A stretch of DNA of 64,000 bases, from contig JAODTK010005209.1 in NCBI GenBank assembly GCA_026419785.1, positions 124,001 to 188,000 of the forward strand. The letters run 5' to 3'. Positions within the stretch are counted from its first letter, which is position 1. Every line of letters begins with the position of its first letter. Below the pieces are notes generated by a model. It was not told the DNA's origin, did not search any database, and saw only the letters and a list, made by a program, of their open reading frames with translations. The position numbers were made by a program, and so were the translations under genes. Source of the stretch: Sclerodactyla briareus (Eukaryota; Echinodermata; Holothuroidea; Dendrochirotida; Sclerodactylidae). Positions 1 through 13,900 of the stretch are shown here, one piece after another.

Positions 1-1084
1 AAGATGTTTCAGGGGTCAATGACTGACGTTGGGTCCCAGTGTGGTCAACTTCCATTCAAAGGGGACTGTTTAGGGGCCGGCCCTTAATACTTCTTTTTAC
101 CCGAATGTTACTGTGGTAATGATCATTATATGACATCACATCCGGGAATCTTAAACAAGCTGAAAGAAGCACCACCAGGAACTTCATGACAAAGTTCAGA
201 AACAATCTGATGCTGGTAAAAAATGACTGAAAAGAGATTTTGACATCCTTACATATAGCCTATTGTGCTCCTTCAGTTACATGACCTTGAACTTCCTCAA
301 AGCAAGAAATAGTCCAGGGTCAATAAACATTGATTCCAAGTTGGTGAACATCCATAAGGAAACCCATTTGGAGCAGCAGAGGGCAATTGCTAACAATTTG
401 GATACTAGATAGATAGGTAAGAATGACATGCAGCTCACATAGTCATAGGCCACAGCTGATTTGAGCAGAAATCAATCTGCCAGGAGCGTATGGAGAACCA
501 CTGTTGTCTAAAATCTTGCGACTTGTCAGCGAGATATAAGAACGAATTGGGAGAAAAATGAAGGAAAGTCATGAACTACTTTTAACAGCTCTTGCTATGG
601 ATCTTCAGCCTACTAATCCAGGTCATATTTGCATAGTTTGTGAAATGACCATATAAAGAAAATAAATCCCGGCTGAGTGAGTTATTGACAGAAAACTAAC
701 GTGTAGAATCTTCTACTGACTCCTACTTCCGATTAAAAATCGAACTCCTCCTACTTTGGCAAATTTCTACCTACTTTTTCTCCGACTTTTTTTTATGGAG
801 CCTGTTGCATGTGAATACAGGGAATTGTCATTATAATCTTGGGTCACCTTGATCCGTGCATTCCCACTGAGAATTGTGTTCTCAGGGTCTGAACTGCGTT
901 CTCACCTGGCCACCAGTGCAGGGGGGATTCCATTCGCCTGCTCGAGATCAGTGGGAACACAGGCATATTCCAAAATAATAATCTCGGTCATCGTCCACTA
1001 CATAGTACATGCGAGGGAGGCCCGGTTTACATGTTTTATTAGACTGCTCAAACCAGCTACGCTGGTTGAGCTATTGGAATCTGC
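1..1084. other. No gene seen; unique-looking non-coding DNA
   Basis: I see no splice-bounded open frame, RNA gene or clear repeat here. The open frame that begins near 849 is kept open mainly by the microsatellite that follows it. Confidence 0.4.
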
Positions 1085-1090
1085 ATGTCA

Positions 1091-1091
1091 C

Positions 1092-1122
<31 letters not shown>

Positions 1123-1183
1123 CTATCTATCTATCTATCTCTATCTATCTATCTATCTATCTCTATCTATCTATCTATCTATC
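1091..1183. repeat. (TATC)n microsatellite
   Basis: About 93 bp of TATC tetranucleotides with regular CTC interruptions. It generates spurious Ser-Ile-Tyr-Leu open frames in all three + frames, none of which is a gene. Confidence 0.97.
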
Positions 1184-1329
1184 CACCAGTGTGTTATCAA
1201 ATGCCTTTTTGGCTCTTCAACAGTAAATTCTGCGATGGCATGTCTGACGAACCTTGGACACATTGTCATTGACCCATGGACATGTTTGACCTTGTGAAAG
1301 TCAAGGTCAAAGGCATTAAAGGGGAATAT

Positions 1330-2800
1330 AGGCCATTATGGGTAAAATCAAAATGTATCTCCTCCTACAAAGTTTTGTGTACAGGGCTGCATGTTCAGTT
1401 CATAATGATGGTCTAACAACCATACCTGTGGGGGGTTCAGGAATTTTTGCTCCCAGGTCCCATCAGGCCAAGGGCCAATCCAATTTATTGAAATTTCACA
1501 CAATAGTACTCGGAATCTCCTCCCACAAAAGCCATTGATGTTCTCAATAGTGCACACATGGTCCTTGGTAGAGGACCATTGGGGGTGTTCAGGAATTGGG
1601 GCTCAGGGCCAGTTTGGGACCTGGGCCCATATATGAAATACCGTAAATCTTGTATCTCCTTAAAATTTTGTTGCAAAGTGATGACCGTTCTTGCCATGAT
1701 GAGTGGTCGAATAGCCTTATCTGTAGGGCTGCTCAAGGATTGGGTCCAATGCCCAGTGGGGCCTGGGCCCATCATGTGGAATTTGCCCAAACAATGTGCT
1801 TTCTCTCTTACAAATTTTATGCACAGTGCTGACATCAGTCATAATAAGGAATGGTCTGACAGCTGTACCTTTGGGTGTTCAGAAATTTTTGGTCCAAGGT
1901 CCCACTTGGGACTGTAGGCCCATGCAATAAAATTCAACACAATGGTACTTGAAATTTGCATCTCCTCCAACAAGTTTCAATTGATTTTCTTTAAAGTTAA
2001 ATGTATATATGGTTCTTGGGTAGAGGGCCATTGGGGGTGTTGGGAATTTGGGTCCAGGGCCTATTTTGGCCCAGGGCAGGGCATATGGAAAGACTGCAAA
2101 ATCTTGTATCTCCTGCCAATTTTGTTGCACAGTGTTGAAGTTCAGTCATAATGATGGTCCAATAGTGTAACTGCAGGGGCCCAAGATTGGGGACCCAGGA
2201 TTTGGGACCAAGGCCAGTGTATGCCCTGTTTACATCATGTGGAATTACGCAAAAATGCTTCTCCTTCTCTTGTGAATTTTGATGCTCATTGCTGAACATA
2301 CCGTTGTAAAACAGATGTTCCTTGTGCGGTTCCAGGGATTTTTCCCATGCACTTGGGGCAGAGGGTCCATATCATGAAATATCACGTCATGGTACTAATG
2401 CAACTCCTCCAACAAGTTTCAATTGATTTTTACTGTAAGCTACTTGGGTTTGGCCATTGGGGTTGTTTGTGAATTTCTGGCCGAGGCCCAATGTGGGACG
2501 AGATTGATGGCCAATAATGTGAAATCAGCAAAAGATTCTTACAAGGATTGGTGTTAATGTGTAGTCAGGATGCGGTTGATAGCCGTTTACTCCAGAGTTT
2601 TCAGGAATTTTGACTTGAGGCCCAGTGTGACCCAAGGGCCCATCTTGTGCAATCACGCAAAATGGTTTCCTCATCCTACCAATTTTAGTGCCTAATGTTA
2701 TGTTCGATCATATGGATGGACTAGCCATGGCCTACAGACTTTTGGTCAAAAGTTGTTAAGGGGCATAATGAACTATCATTGAAAAAACTGCAAAACTCGT
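1330..2800. repeat. Diverged tandem array of about 150-bp units
   Basis: The same phrases recur about every 150 bp: a GTTCAGGAATTTTTGG-like start, a CCAGGGCCCA-like core, GGGCCCATCATGTGGAAT, then a run reading roughly CTCCTCCTACAAATTTTGTTG. Copies can be seen near 1436, 1588, 1735, 1880, 2035, 2190, 2340, 2470 and 2600. Units are only moderately similar, so the array is old. A further copy of the same family lies at about 58.5-59.0 kb. Open frames inside it are accidental. Confidence 0.8.
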
Positions 2801-5800
2801 CAAAGGCTTTTCCCTCTACAATTTGTTGGATTACTCTGGAACTTCTGTCACATTATCACAGAATGATGTAACTGATGGTTCAGGGATTTCAGGTTTCAAA
2901 GCATTAAAAGGCTCTTCTAAACTAGTCATATTTTCATAATTATCAAATGAATTGATGTTTAAATAAGTTTTATTGTCTGCAAGCATTTTCTTACAACATA
3001 AACCAGACCAGTTGGGCTAAGCTGGACATTCATAGCCAGGTAAATGATTTCCACTGCATGTGCCCCGTCACGGGTACCCATCTTTACTTATTAACGATTT
3101 GGTTTTGTCATGCATGTAACACTTCCATTACCGTATCAATGAATTGACTCCATTGACTTTGTATTCATTCCCTAAATCCCCCCCCCAATTCTATCCCACA
3201 TCATGTATTCCATTTTAGCTGAAGTTGGTCACCCTTCTCTATGTCATCCGTTGCCTATTAACTTTTAGAGCAGAGAAGAACCCTTCTGTTTTACTCTTTG
3301 TACCTAGCTGCCATTGTCTATTTTTTTGGAATGGCGGGAAGTTGGGGGGGGGAGGGACAACCTTAGACTGCTCATGAAATTATTATCACCTAGTGAGTCA
3401 GGGTAGTTGGTATTATTAATTGAGTACATATACAAGGGTATGTGGTCAATGAAACAGTTGATTGGAATGGGGGATTTGGAGTTTATGGTTTTGTAGGTGA
3501 TGAGGTCTGTAGTATTGGTCAGTAGCCAATGGACTTAGTTTCTGGCAGAAGGCTGGGCCATGGGATTGGAAACTACTGGAAGCCTGTGGTGATCTGGAAC
3601 ATCAAAAATTGTTGGAAAAAACACATCTTTGCTCTCCATACTCATCCAAGTTAAAGCTGAGTCATAAATTCATTTCTTCCTCATTCTATGTGAGGGTGCA
3701 CCTCCTTTGCCTATTTTTGTTCCAAGAATGAGACACTAGTTATTCGCAGGTAGTCATAGGAGTCTATTGGCATTTGCCAATTTTGTGATGGCCATTTGCA
3801 AATATGTACAGAAAATGAATAATTTGCGTCATTCCTACTTATTTTTTAACGGCTCCTGCCATGTGGCTCTGATCAAGCGGCCTATTCTCCTCAGTCTAAA
3901 ATGGGATAAATCATTTTTGCGTCAGTATTAACATATGACCAATAGGAAAAACTGTAGGTAGGGTATCCATGTAGTTGGTCATTCCGATATTTTGCAAATA
4001 GATTAGATAGATAGATAGATAATTTCTTCAGCCATTGAATAAAAATCTGACAATGGAAATTGGTTGAAAACAGGAGCTCAAACGTAAACAATAGAACGAG
4101 TAAGACATAAAAAAGAACATTAAAAATGTAATACAATTCGACGACCAGGTAAGGAGTTAAAGTGTATAAAAGGGAGACTTGAAACGTGTAGCAAATATAC
4201 CAATATACACAATGAGAGGCAGTAGCTAAACGTGACGGCAGACTAGGCACCACTCAGCGGGCATATAGTATGGTATTCTTTACAAGATAGGATACTTACT
4301 ATATGAGAGCCTCTGTGATCCCCTTGAATGTAACGCAGCCTTACACAGGGCAAGAACTGGAAGTACTGAAGAGCAGGATGGTGAGTATCATACACAAACA
4401 TGCCACACTGAACTGGGACAATTTTTACCATATGAAGGTCATTTTAATGGGCACAATAATAGGCCGTTGTGTGATGAAATGCTTTCCCTTTCAATGGTCA
4501 TTCCTGTGACGGATGATGGCCTAACTGAGTAACAAAGTTCATCTTGGCCTATGAAAATCAAGAGTCAAAGGTATTACCGAGGCATATAGGTCATTGTTGA
4601 AAATGGCCTTTGGGCCTTGTATGTGAGCCTTCAGTTCAGTTACATAATTGTTACATTCGTTTTGTATGATATTGTGCAGTTTGAGCTCAGCACCCTTGAG
4701 TGCTGTTATTATAGTTAGTAGTCTGAGAAAACCCCTGGATTACCACCTGAAAATTCATACAGATACCTAGCTGGCCTGGAAGTACCTGAAATTCCCAATT
4801 AACATTGCCCAATGCCTAGTAATGAACGCGTACTAACAGTATGCATGTGAGTTCAGGGATTTTAGGTAAAAAGTTATTGAGGGGTCCATCTATGTTATTG
4901 GTTTACCAGATCTTTTTTTCTCAATTTTCTAAGATGCAACATTCTCACATGGCATATCATTGAGATTATATGGTGGCTAAAAATTTGCTAATACTAGGCA
5001 GTGTTGAAAGGGGGCAGTCTACATGTTCATGAGGGGGATTAGTTATTCATCTTGCGTGCTTGTGCTGAAGTTTAATTAGTCCATGTGACAGTACTAGCTT
5101 GTAGGGAAAATTAACATCGGCAGGACACTTTTCATTCACAGCTAGAAATATGGCAGAGTTGGGGGCCTCACCTGACATTGTGGTGATCACACACGCTTCT
5201 TTATTGAAGTGTTAGCTCAAGAAAGCCTGGCAGCAACATGAGACCAGCTCTCACTACCTACTAAAGGGTAAGCAAGAAGGTCAGATCGGTTTTGGATTGG
5301 AGGTGTTTTCTACATTATGAGAGATAAATACCCTGTATGAAAGCAGAAGTACCAAACGCTAGCGGATCTCATACTGCGAGCCATGGAGCCAACAAAGACA
5401 TTTTAAAAGCGGTTTTGCTTGGTTATGCTTGGCAATTAAGTTCACAATGCAAATTGCGAAATTACTCGGTGGAAAGTGTTTTACAGACATGGTTCCTTGT
5501 GGCAGGAACTTTGAAGAACTGAAAAATCTGAGCCATTCACAGGCTTGTTATTTGACTAGCGAAATGAACAAGGGGGTTCTTGAACACAGTCTCGCCAGTG
5601 TTTTTATAACCTAGGTATTTAGTTTCTTTCAATTCTTGATCTGAGCCTCAAAACAAGGGGAGTTGCTCATAGCAAATGTGATAACGCACCATATAGAGGG
5701 GGCATATGTTGCCTTTGCTTTTTCATGTGTCACTAATCAGTGACCAGAGTGGCACATTTTAAAATTATTTGAGCCTAATGTTGACAATTTAGTGCTCTAT

Positions 5801-5862
5801 TGCATTGCCATCTACTGTTAGCTTTTTGTAACTACCAACATCTGTATGGAAGTCCCATACAG
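2801..5862. other. Non-coding stretch with a short GATA tract
   Basis: No exon-like segment was found. A short GATA microsatellite lies at 4005-4021. The 120-codon open frame on the - strand at 3891-4253 is low-complexity and hydrophobic, has no splice signals or motif, and was not accepted as a gene. Confidence 0.4.
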
Positions 5863-5966
5863 TGTTGGCTGAGAAGAAGCCGGAAACACTGGAGGATGTT
5901 TCGGTACGGAGATGAGATTACGTCCTTGGGAGATGATTCTACAGAATCATTTCCTGGCCAAGATGA
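5863..5966 (+). CDS. Possible coding exon, family unknown
   Basis: A CAG acceptor at 5860-5862 and a GA|GTGAGT donor after 5966 bound 104 nt. One frame reads LAEKKPETLEDVS; a second frame then continues as an acidic, serine-rich stretch (DEITSLGDDSTESFPGQD). Joining them needs one indel near 5898, a kind of error common elsewhere in this window. No domain is recognised, and no neighbouring + exon was found within several kb. It could be a chance open stretch. Confidence 0.33.
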
Positions 5967-6239
5967 GTGAGTTTCATTGCATATTTTTACAGTATTGTGA
6001 ACTCTGCATGAAATTAGTCCTAGGACTAAACTGGCCATGCCTGTTTCCTATGGTGGAATACTGTAGCCACATTGAATTATGTGAAATGGTATTTACTTAC
6101 AGCATTTTTGTGGTGGAAAATAATTAGCTAATGCCGATTTGAAAGGTACTTTGCGAGATGGATGCCATCATTTGGAGCTGGGGGAGGGGGGTTTCAGAGT
6201 CAACTCCAGGCATGCCAAGAACTGTGTAGATGAATTCTA

Positions 6240-7330
6240 ATTTTGGGGACGACCAAAGTCACCTGGCGGGTCGGAGAGATTGCCGTCTGTAAATCTTGTG
6301 AGTTCAATGAGTCCCGAATGCTTGATCTGATCTAACTGAATTCGGTTATAATGTTGCCTTTCTTGTGGGAAGCGAAAGTACCCTATTGTCTGTGCTGTAG
6401 ACAAATGTGGGAACCTGGATATTTGGCTAACTTGGCTGGCTGAACACACTAACGTGACCCCACCTGATGGATGAAGGAGCTACTGGACCCACAACATTGG
6501 CGTATATACTAACTATGCTAGGGATAGCCAGGTTTTGCTGAAGGAGAGGGAAATTCAAACTATTGTCCCATTAAGACTGGCATCATGGGATATGGGAGGA
6601 AGTTGGTCCCCTCCTTTTCTCTCGTTCATGGGGCTGAGATACAAAATGGAATAGGGAGTAAATAATGATGAATGAAATGATGCACAATAGGGAATGTAAA
6701 CTTAAAAGTAGAGGGACCTATCAGTCAAGGGAGAGCAGAACGTTCTAAGGAGACATTACTCCTAAATGCTCAAAATAAGCTTTCCCATGACATAGAATGA
6801 TGAAAAAGTCCAGAGGCCTTTAATCCAGATCAAATCAAGTTTAAATTTAGATATACTGTGGCTTATTGTAAAAAGCAAAAGTACCCTATTACTTTGTGCA
6901 TGTAGACTATGATTATTCTGTGAAAAATGGGGGAAATTTTTGAATTTTGACTTGTGAAAAATTAAACTTGGACTCACCCAGATGGATAACGGAGCTATTG
7001 TGACGACCACACCCGGGGTGCATCGATCGAACTACTCCAGGTTCATAGCCAGGTTTTTGCTGTGGAAGGGGGGAAAATTCGAATACTACCCATGTTCGAC
7101 CGAAGCATGGATATAAGGAGAGGAGGTGTGTTATTCTTGACGAGTCGAGAATCTGCAAGGTAGTCATGTCGGTGTGTATGGTGTGACACCTGCTTGTGAA
7201 CACATTTAACTCAAAACATACAACTGGTGAAATGAGCTGATACTTGGTATTTGTGTTCCTCATGATGGGGGCATGAAATCAACAGAGGTCAAAGCCTGAA
7301 ATCTTTACAAACACCCAGGTTCTCTGATTG
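6240..7330. repeat. Degraded copy of the dispersed AGGTCA-rich element
   Basis: The segment carries recognisable pieces of the family in the usual order: a 'cgaatgcttgatctgatc' piece, an 'aagtaccctattgt' piece, 'gaccccacctgatggatgaa', then 'cctgcttgtgaacac' and 'tgtgttcctcatgatg' near 7190-7265. Order and spacing match the better copies at 22.4 and 33.8 kb. The open frames across it are spurious. Confidence 0.7.
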
Positions 7331-7739
7331 AGATATTCCTTTTGTGTGCCAGTTTCATACTGGGATACAGAGACTCTAATAATAGATTTCAGTTGAGGCC
7401 AGGGTCATTTTGAAGTAGAATAATGGGGAATATGCAATTGTTTGACCAATTTAAACTTTAAACCAGATGAGAACCCATGCTGGGTGGATGAGCTTATACT
7501 TGTAGTTACCTATGGTTAGCTTATTACCCAATGGTTTTCGAGTCAGGTCATCACAGGTTTATCAGAGTTCATTCTATAAACAGTAAAACAACAAGGGAAG
7601 TAGAAAATGCTTACTATAACGTAAAATTTGTTCGTGCTCACTCATGAAGGTTTTACGTTCGGTACACCTCCTTTGTCAAGATACAGGGTAGTATGGTAGT
7701 ATAATCCAAGGAATCACTATAAAAAGCGATAATATCAGC

Positions 7740-7949
7740 CTAATTCCACATATTTCCAAACTGCCAGATGGATCTTTTCCTGATGAGAACTTCTACAGTA
7801 GGAAGGGGTCCTCCAACTGGTAAACGACAGGCCACCTCAGCAGCCACAGCAGTAAGATCAATTCTTTCCTGGTAGTAGTTTCGAGTTAGCCAACTTTCCA
7901 GTTCTGGGACTTTTTTAACATGGATTTCAGGGTCACTGAAGTCATTCAA
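7740..7949 (-). CDS. Terminal exon of the unrecognised - strand gene
   Basis: The acceptor reads tttaaatacag| and is followed by 70 codons ending in TAG. The translation starts LNDFSDPEIHVKKVPELESW and ends with RKRSIWQFGNMWN, and its composition is that of a normal globular protein. It begins in phase 0, matching the proposed phase-0 end of the 9010-9134 exon. No AATAAA signal is evident just downstream. The family is unknown. Confidence 0.65.
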   Translation of the reverse strand: MNDFSDPEIHVKKVPELESWLTRNYYQERIDLTAVAAEVACRLPVGGPLPTVEVLIRKRSIWQFGNMWN

Positions 7950-10900
7950 CTGTATTTAAAAATTTACGAAGAAAACAAATATCGAGTGGGGAATTTCAAT
8001 GGATGTTCGGCCAGTGTTGGTCGTTTGAGGCTAGAACCCTGAAGCGAGGTCGAGGTCTTACCATCGAGTCACTAGAGAGATCCTTGGCCAGTGCCTAAGG
8101 ATTTGAATACTAAACCTCTGAATTAGTGTTATGATGGTTTCCCAGGTTTAAGCATAAAGGCTTTTGTATCTGTTCATTTTTATTATTATGTCCCACCGTT
8201 AAGAATAAATGTGATGACCCAATTGTATCATTTAAGTTAAGAAGTTGGTATACTCCTGATCTCAGCTGGCGTTCTTTGCATGCACAACGACATCACATTT
8301 CGACGTGCGTCACAGTGACAATCAGTCTGTGGATCAACGTCTCGTTCAAATTGTGGATTCACTCCCACAGGATCGAAGAGGCAATCAGAGCACTATTAGA
8401 GAACCCTGTCTTTGAATACTGCTAAAAATGTTCTAAATGAGCCATGTTCAATGGTGCCCACCCCCCCCCCCCCCCCCCCCCCCCCCCTTCGCCACTTTTT
8501 AAAGAAAAACAACATTGAAAAACTTCTAATTAACGCCCACTCCCCAATACGGCGACACTGTGGGAGGAGTTCAGTTCTAATGGTAATACTCCTAAAAAAT
8601 TGAAGATAAGATAATGTTTGTGTGTCTGAAATATTCCTAACGTTATACTGAAATATGCTTCGGCTAATTTTGCTGAGTAGAGGCATATCGGAAAACAAAC
8701 AGCTCAGTCACAATAGTTGGCCATGAAAATGATTGAAAAAAATACTTGTAAGGACAAGCAATTAATGTTTGCCGCCGCAACAGGTTGGGGTTGGGACCCT
8801 GTGAATTGAAACAAGAGTTGCATGTTTGTTTGTTACAAATTTTGTAATGTCAGTGTGTTGCAAAGTTTGACATAGGGGATTGCCAGTTAGCAGTTTGACA
8901 ATTCAAACATATCACTGGAAATACTCTCTTAAAAACATCTTTTTTACAATTTAACAATATGTTGGACAGTGCTGATGCCTATAGACTTGTAGCTTTGCTA
9001 GATTGACACTTCTTGTGGGAAATTGGTGCTCAGAAGAAAAGTGCTGAAACTGTGCGTCTCATGATAGTGATTGTAATAGTGTCTTTCCACATCGGCAAAA
9101 AAACAGGGTCTGCTGTCAATTTTTTCATGCATGCCTAAAATACGAGAAAAAATTTGCATGCCCGCATCTATTCTCGAGGCCATACTTACACGAAAAAGTG
9201 GACGGTGCATCGGAACGTGGAAAACGCCTGTTGCCTGTGCCCCGTAGTTTTATATGGTATCGATCTGGCGATACGCTGTCATGTGGTTAATTATCCCTTT
9301 GGCCAATTGACAAGTTACAGATATGATGAATCAATTGACTTTCAGTAGATGGGAGGGATGTACAGTAGCAATCCATCACATGACTGTTGTATTTGAGCAG
9401 GCCTGGGTACATCAAGCCTCAATACATATATGGAAATAGGATTCCTGCTGTTTTGGGTCAGGTCAAAGGTCATTCCAAGTTATGGTCAACTCTAAATGAT
9501 GATTGTAAGTGACGCGACTGGAAGGTGCAGTAAGAATCTTAAGAAAACATATGACCCACCTTCGACAAGGACTCCCTCATGCACGACTGCATTAACTGTC
9601 TGGGAGATCCAGAGATTCCCTGTCAATTTTGACCCAAGACTTGGAGAAGGCCGTTTGTTTTTGTAGGATGCTTCACATATAGTAAGGCGGGGCACGGCAG
9701 TGTATACCGGAAAGCGATCCACTAAAAACAAAGAAGGATGAGGAATTGAGTTTTTTTACTACTTCTCTGGAAGGTCCTCATCCCTACATCAAACTGAAGC
9801 TTGATAAACCCTCCTCCAGGTGGAAGGAAGCCTCTCTCACAAGTGATATGCAATCAATCAGCTACAGAGGGTCTTCATACTGGTCTATCCATTCATACAC
9901 ATGTCATGGAGGTGAGCCTTGTTGAAAAACTCTCACCTGTTATTAGGATGAAATGTTCATATTTCATAGCATGTCCTCCTGAGAAGTTGTTGTTTCTTCA
10001 ACTGGTTGGTGACTGTGATAGTGTCATTGTTAAAATGACATTGACCCCCTTCAGGCCCTTCATTTGTATGCTTCCTTTCTTGCGTTTTTCTCTCTTTTTT
10101 ACACAAAGCTAATGAGGAAAGGGTGCACACACAGCTTGAAACTCTGGAAAGACTTGAATTCCATTTTCGCTTTTAAGCCCCAAGAGTCCTGAATTCAGGA
10201 AAGTCTGTTGGAAAGCACTTTTGAAAGGGGCTTGAGAATTGTTCATTACGTGTTTATCCACAAAGCTCCGAACACAGTTCAGGAATTGCCTCTCAATCAT
10301 TTTGGTTTCCAAGAAATTCTGCAAAGGAAACTGTCGAAAATCGGTTATGATCGTGACGTTGCCATAAGGGCCGGCCCCCATCACATCTGGATCTCCATGG
10401 ACATGTTGGTCTAGCATATTCGGCCAGGCAATACGTAATCGTATCCCATGTCAGGTCACATCAGCTGCAAGTATGTGTGAGGAACTCGAATGAAGCGCCT
10501 GCTACATGCAGTGTGACTCGACTGATAATACAACACTCAAACCATAAGTTGGTGGTAGGCATTTCACATTTACATATTTTTTCTCATTGACATTATTTAC
10601 GATGAGTCGAGGAAGAAAGACTAGTTAGAGCTGTTCACTATGTCAACAGAACATATGGAGACTATTACTTGAGTTTTGTATCTGAAAACATTGTATGGAG
10701 GTGTATATTGTATTTTGCTGTGTTCTCTTACAGGGGCCTGGGGGGGCTGGTGGCTCATTCCTCTCTATCAGATGGGTACCTTTTTCCAAGCACGTTCATT
10801 CCCCATATTTACACCTTGCAGGTATGTCTAAGATTGTAAAACTTTCAACTGTTTTATTGATTCCTCGACAAAGTCAAATGAATCTATGCAGTCTGCCTGT

Positions 10901-13900
10901 GTGTGTGTGTAGAATGTGATGCCCAGCTTGTAAACATGGTATGTGTGTTCCCCATGATGAGTACATGAACCCTATTGTGTTGGGGTCAGTTCAAGGTCAA
11001 CAAGGTCAACGTCTGAAAATCTTGAATTTTAGTTGCAACAGAACCCCTAATTGGTTGGTTGGGAAAATGGAAAATTTTGTCAGAGTTATATGCCCATAAT
11101 GACTGGGTGCAATCTTTCCATTGGTCCCCCTGTCTGGTATAGGTTGGTCAAAGGAATGGTTCAAGTCAAGGAAATACTAAGCCTTTTGGCTTTCTGGTTA
11201 TGCAACCAATTGATGATGTACTCACTCATATTGAGTCTGATCAAATGCAGATGAAATGTACAAGCGTGCTCCTCTTTGTAGAGATCAGGGGGTAGTTTTG
11301 GAGGGTGAGAAAAGAGGAAATTTGTGAAGAATTGATATTTTAACATTTTTACCTTGTAAACATGATAAGTCAACCTTGACAGGGTAGGGGAAGCTTGAGT
11401 ATGTATATTCCCCAGTAAATCAATACATGAGCCATGTTGTTTTTGGGGTCATAGGTCTTCTGAGGTCAACAGAGGTCAACGTCTGAAAACCTGTGAACAT
11501 GATAAGCCAGAATTGCATGGTCTGGGAAACAAAAATCCATGCTTTCACAAAAAACAAACAAAAAAAGACCCAAAAAACATGAGTGTTCATGGGTTGCGAC
11601 ACGGTTGTTCGGGGGTAGCTCCCTAGGGGTGTTAGCACCCGTACCCATATCAGCATGGTTTGGCGGGGTTGATGACAGTGGCGAATGGCATGGTCTGAGG
11701 CATGGTGCAGGGCCGACATGACACCCATTATTTGGTCCCGCGCTAGTCAAACCATTTTCCTGTCACTGTCAACCATGCCACCAGTTTATTTCATGCTACA
11801 TGGGACACCCAACGGTTGAAACTTAGTCACAATGATCACAAGTGAAAGAGCATCTGGGGTGTTCACAGAGTTGAGGATAGCATGGGCCATATACACTTGG
11901 CCTCGGTCACACATGCTCAGAGATGGTGTGTTTGGGGTTCATGCAGAGAACAACCAATGGAGATGTGAAAAGTTTTTCAGTATTTTTTTGATAATATTCC
12001 TGTTTTTAGGTGTGAGGTTAGGCTATCTTGGCCCAGAGGACTTACCAGCGCCACAACTCAACCAGGGGAACTCATCTAAAATTGTTGAGGTGAATTTGAA
12101 TCTCATATCCTCCTATTGCTCAATAATGATCAACTCCATTAGCTTTTAATGATTTTTAATTTACTAGCAAACTCCACTCGGACACAAACTAACTTTATTT
12201 TCAGTCGCATCTGACTTGCTATCCACAGATCTTTGTATCAACACTATTTGTATTAAATATAATAGTGGAAGGCAGGGCAGGGCAAATAAATTATCACAAA
12301 ATGACTAAAGGCAGATTTGACCACACTCTTTAAAATCATTTAAAGAGGAATTGTTGTTCTTGCAACACCTGGTGAATGATGGATGGAGCCATTTTAAATG
12401 GAGGTCACAACCAAAATCTGTCTCACTGTATACCACGATATTTATCATTGGCCGTACCTCTGTACACTATAGGTATACCATGTCGACACTAAATTTCGAA
12501 AAACATGACCAATTCTTCATCGGGGCATCATGCAAAGATTGACGTCGCTCTTTCGCCATATGCTTACCAGAGGGACTATACCCATTGAGCAAGTCCACTC
12601 AATTTGAACCCTCGGTTCTCCATTTTTTTTTTTAAATGTGCATGTATTCCCCCCCCCCCCCCTCTCCCATCCTCTGAAGGGGGATGGTCAACAGCAGGCT
12701 GGCTCTAACGTGCTACTTTAACTTTAGATGTCACACTGACACATAAGTATGTTGATGTTGTGCTGCATTAGGTTATCAGAGCTGGCCCAAGCCATCAGCC
12801 TTGATGTTTGTTTTTGTACAATTGTGGTGGTTTGGACAAGTTCAATTGCCAAAAATATGTAGGTCTTAGTAATGGCAGAAATTGTGAAAAGAACAGCCAA
12901 GTTTGATCATTGAAGAAAAAAGTTATGTTTGAAATTGCCAGTTCATATTCTGAGTTCACAATCACAATCTGAATCATTATCTGCTGAGCATCTCCATATA
13001 ATTCCAATGGGAGGGAGCGGGGGGGGGGGGCTCAGGGGGTGAAACACTACTTGGGTCTCAATGTGAACTCTGTGTGAATTTTCCTTTGCAAACAAGGAAA
13101 AACATCCAGACATACTCAGATAATTTCAAATTGAGTGGACCAGAGTTTCTCCACATGGATTATTTGAGCTTGTTGTACAGTTTGATACCTCACAATATGT
13201 AAAGATGGGGAATTCACACAGGAAAAGTGAAATACGGGATAATTGAAGTGAGCGCGTATAGACATGAATTCATTCCCTCAAGAGATATATTTTGTGAAAC
13301 TTTGCAATGAACCAAAAAACCACCCTAAGCTGGATTTGCTACCATTTTTTGCGTGAAATAATGACTTCTAGGAGAGGTACAAGACTGTTTTCAGTGCCTT
13401 CCTTCAACCTTTCTGAAGGTGGTTCCCAATCACATGTTTGACCAAAAACCCCCCATTATGATTCACTGCAGTAAGTTTGAAGCTCACCTCACACTATTGT
13501 GCAATGGTATAAGTGAGGGGTTGTATAGGACCATTATCGCACAACTTACATGAACAATGCATTGCAGTGGAATCTCAAGTTCTGCCTGGTTTGTTTTGGT
13601 GGGTGTCCATCACACCACAATTCAAGAAGGTTAATGAATGCTGCTCCATATGGCGCGTAACACTATATGGCTATCGTGTATCGGTGAGGTAGGGAAAAGT
13701 TTGACTACCCCTTACGGGCATGGTGTAACAATGATCTAAGATTCATAAATATGGTTCCTTGATTACCACTTGGCATTTTCTTAGTAATATAGGTAACTGA
13801 CAATGATTCCACTCTCACAAAGCATAATTTCTGAGTTTAGTCACCCGCATTCTCAGAACGAACCTCATTTGATATCTCCACCAGGGCCAAATTTAGGTAG

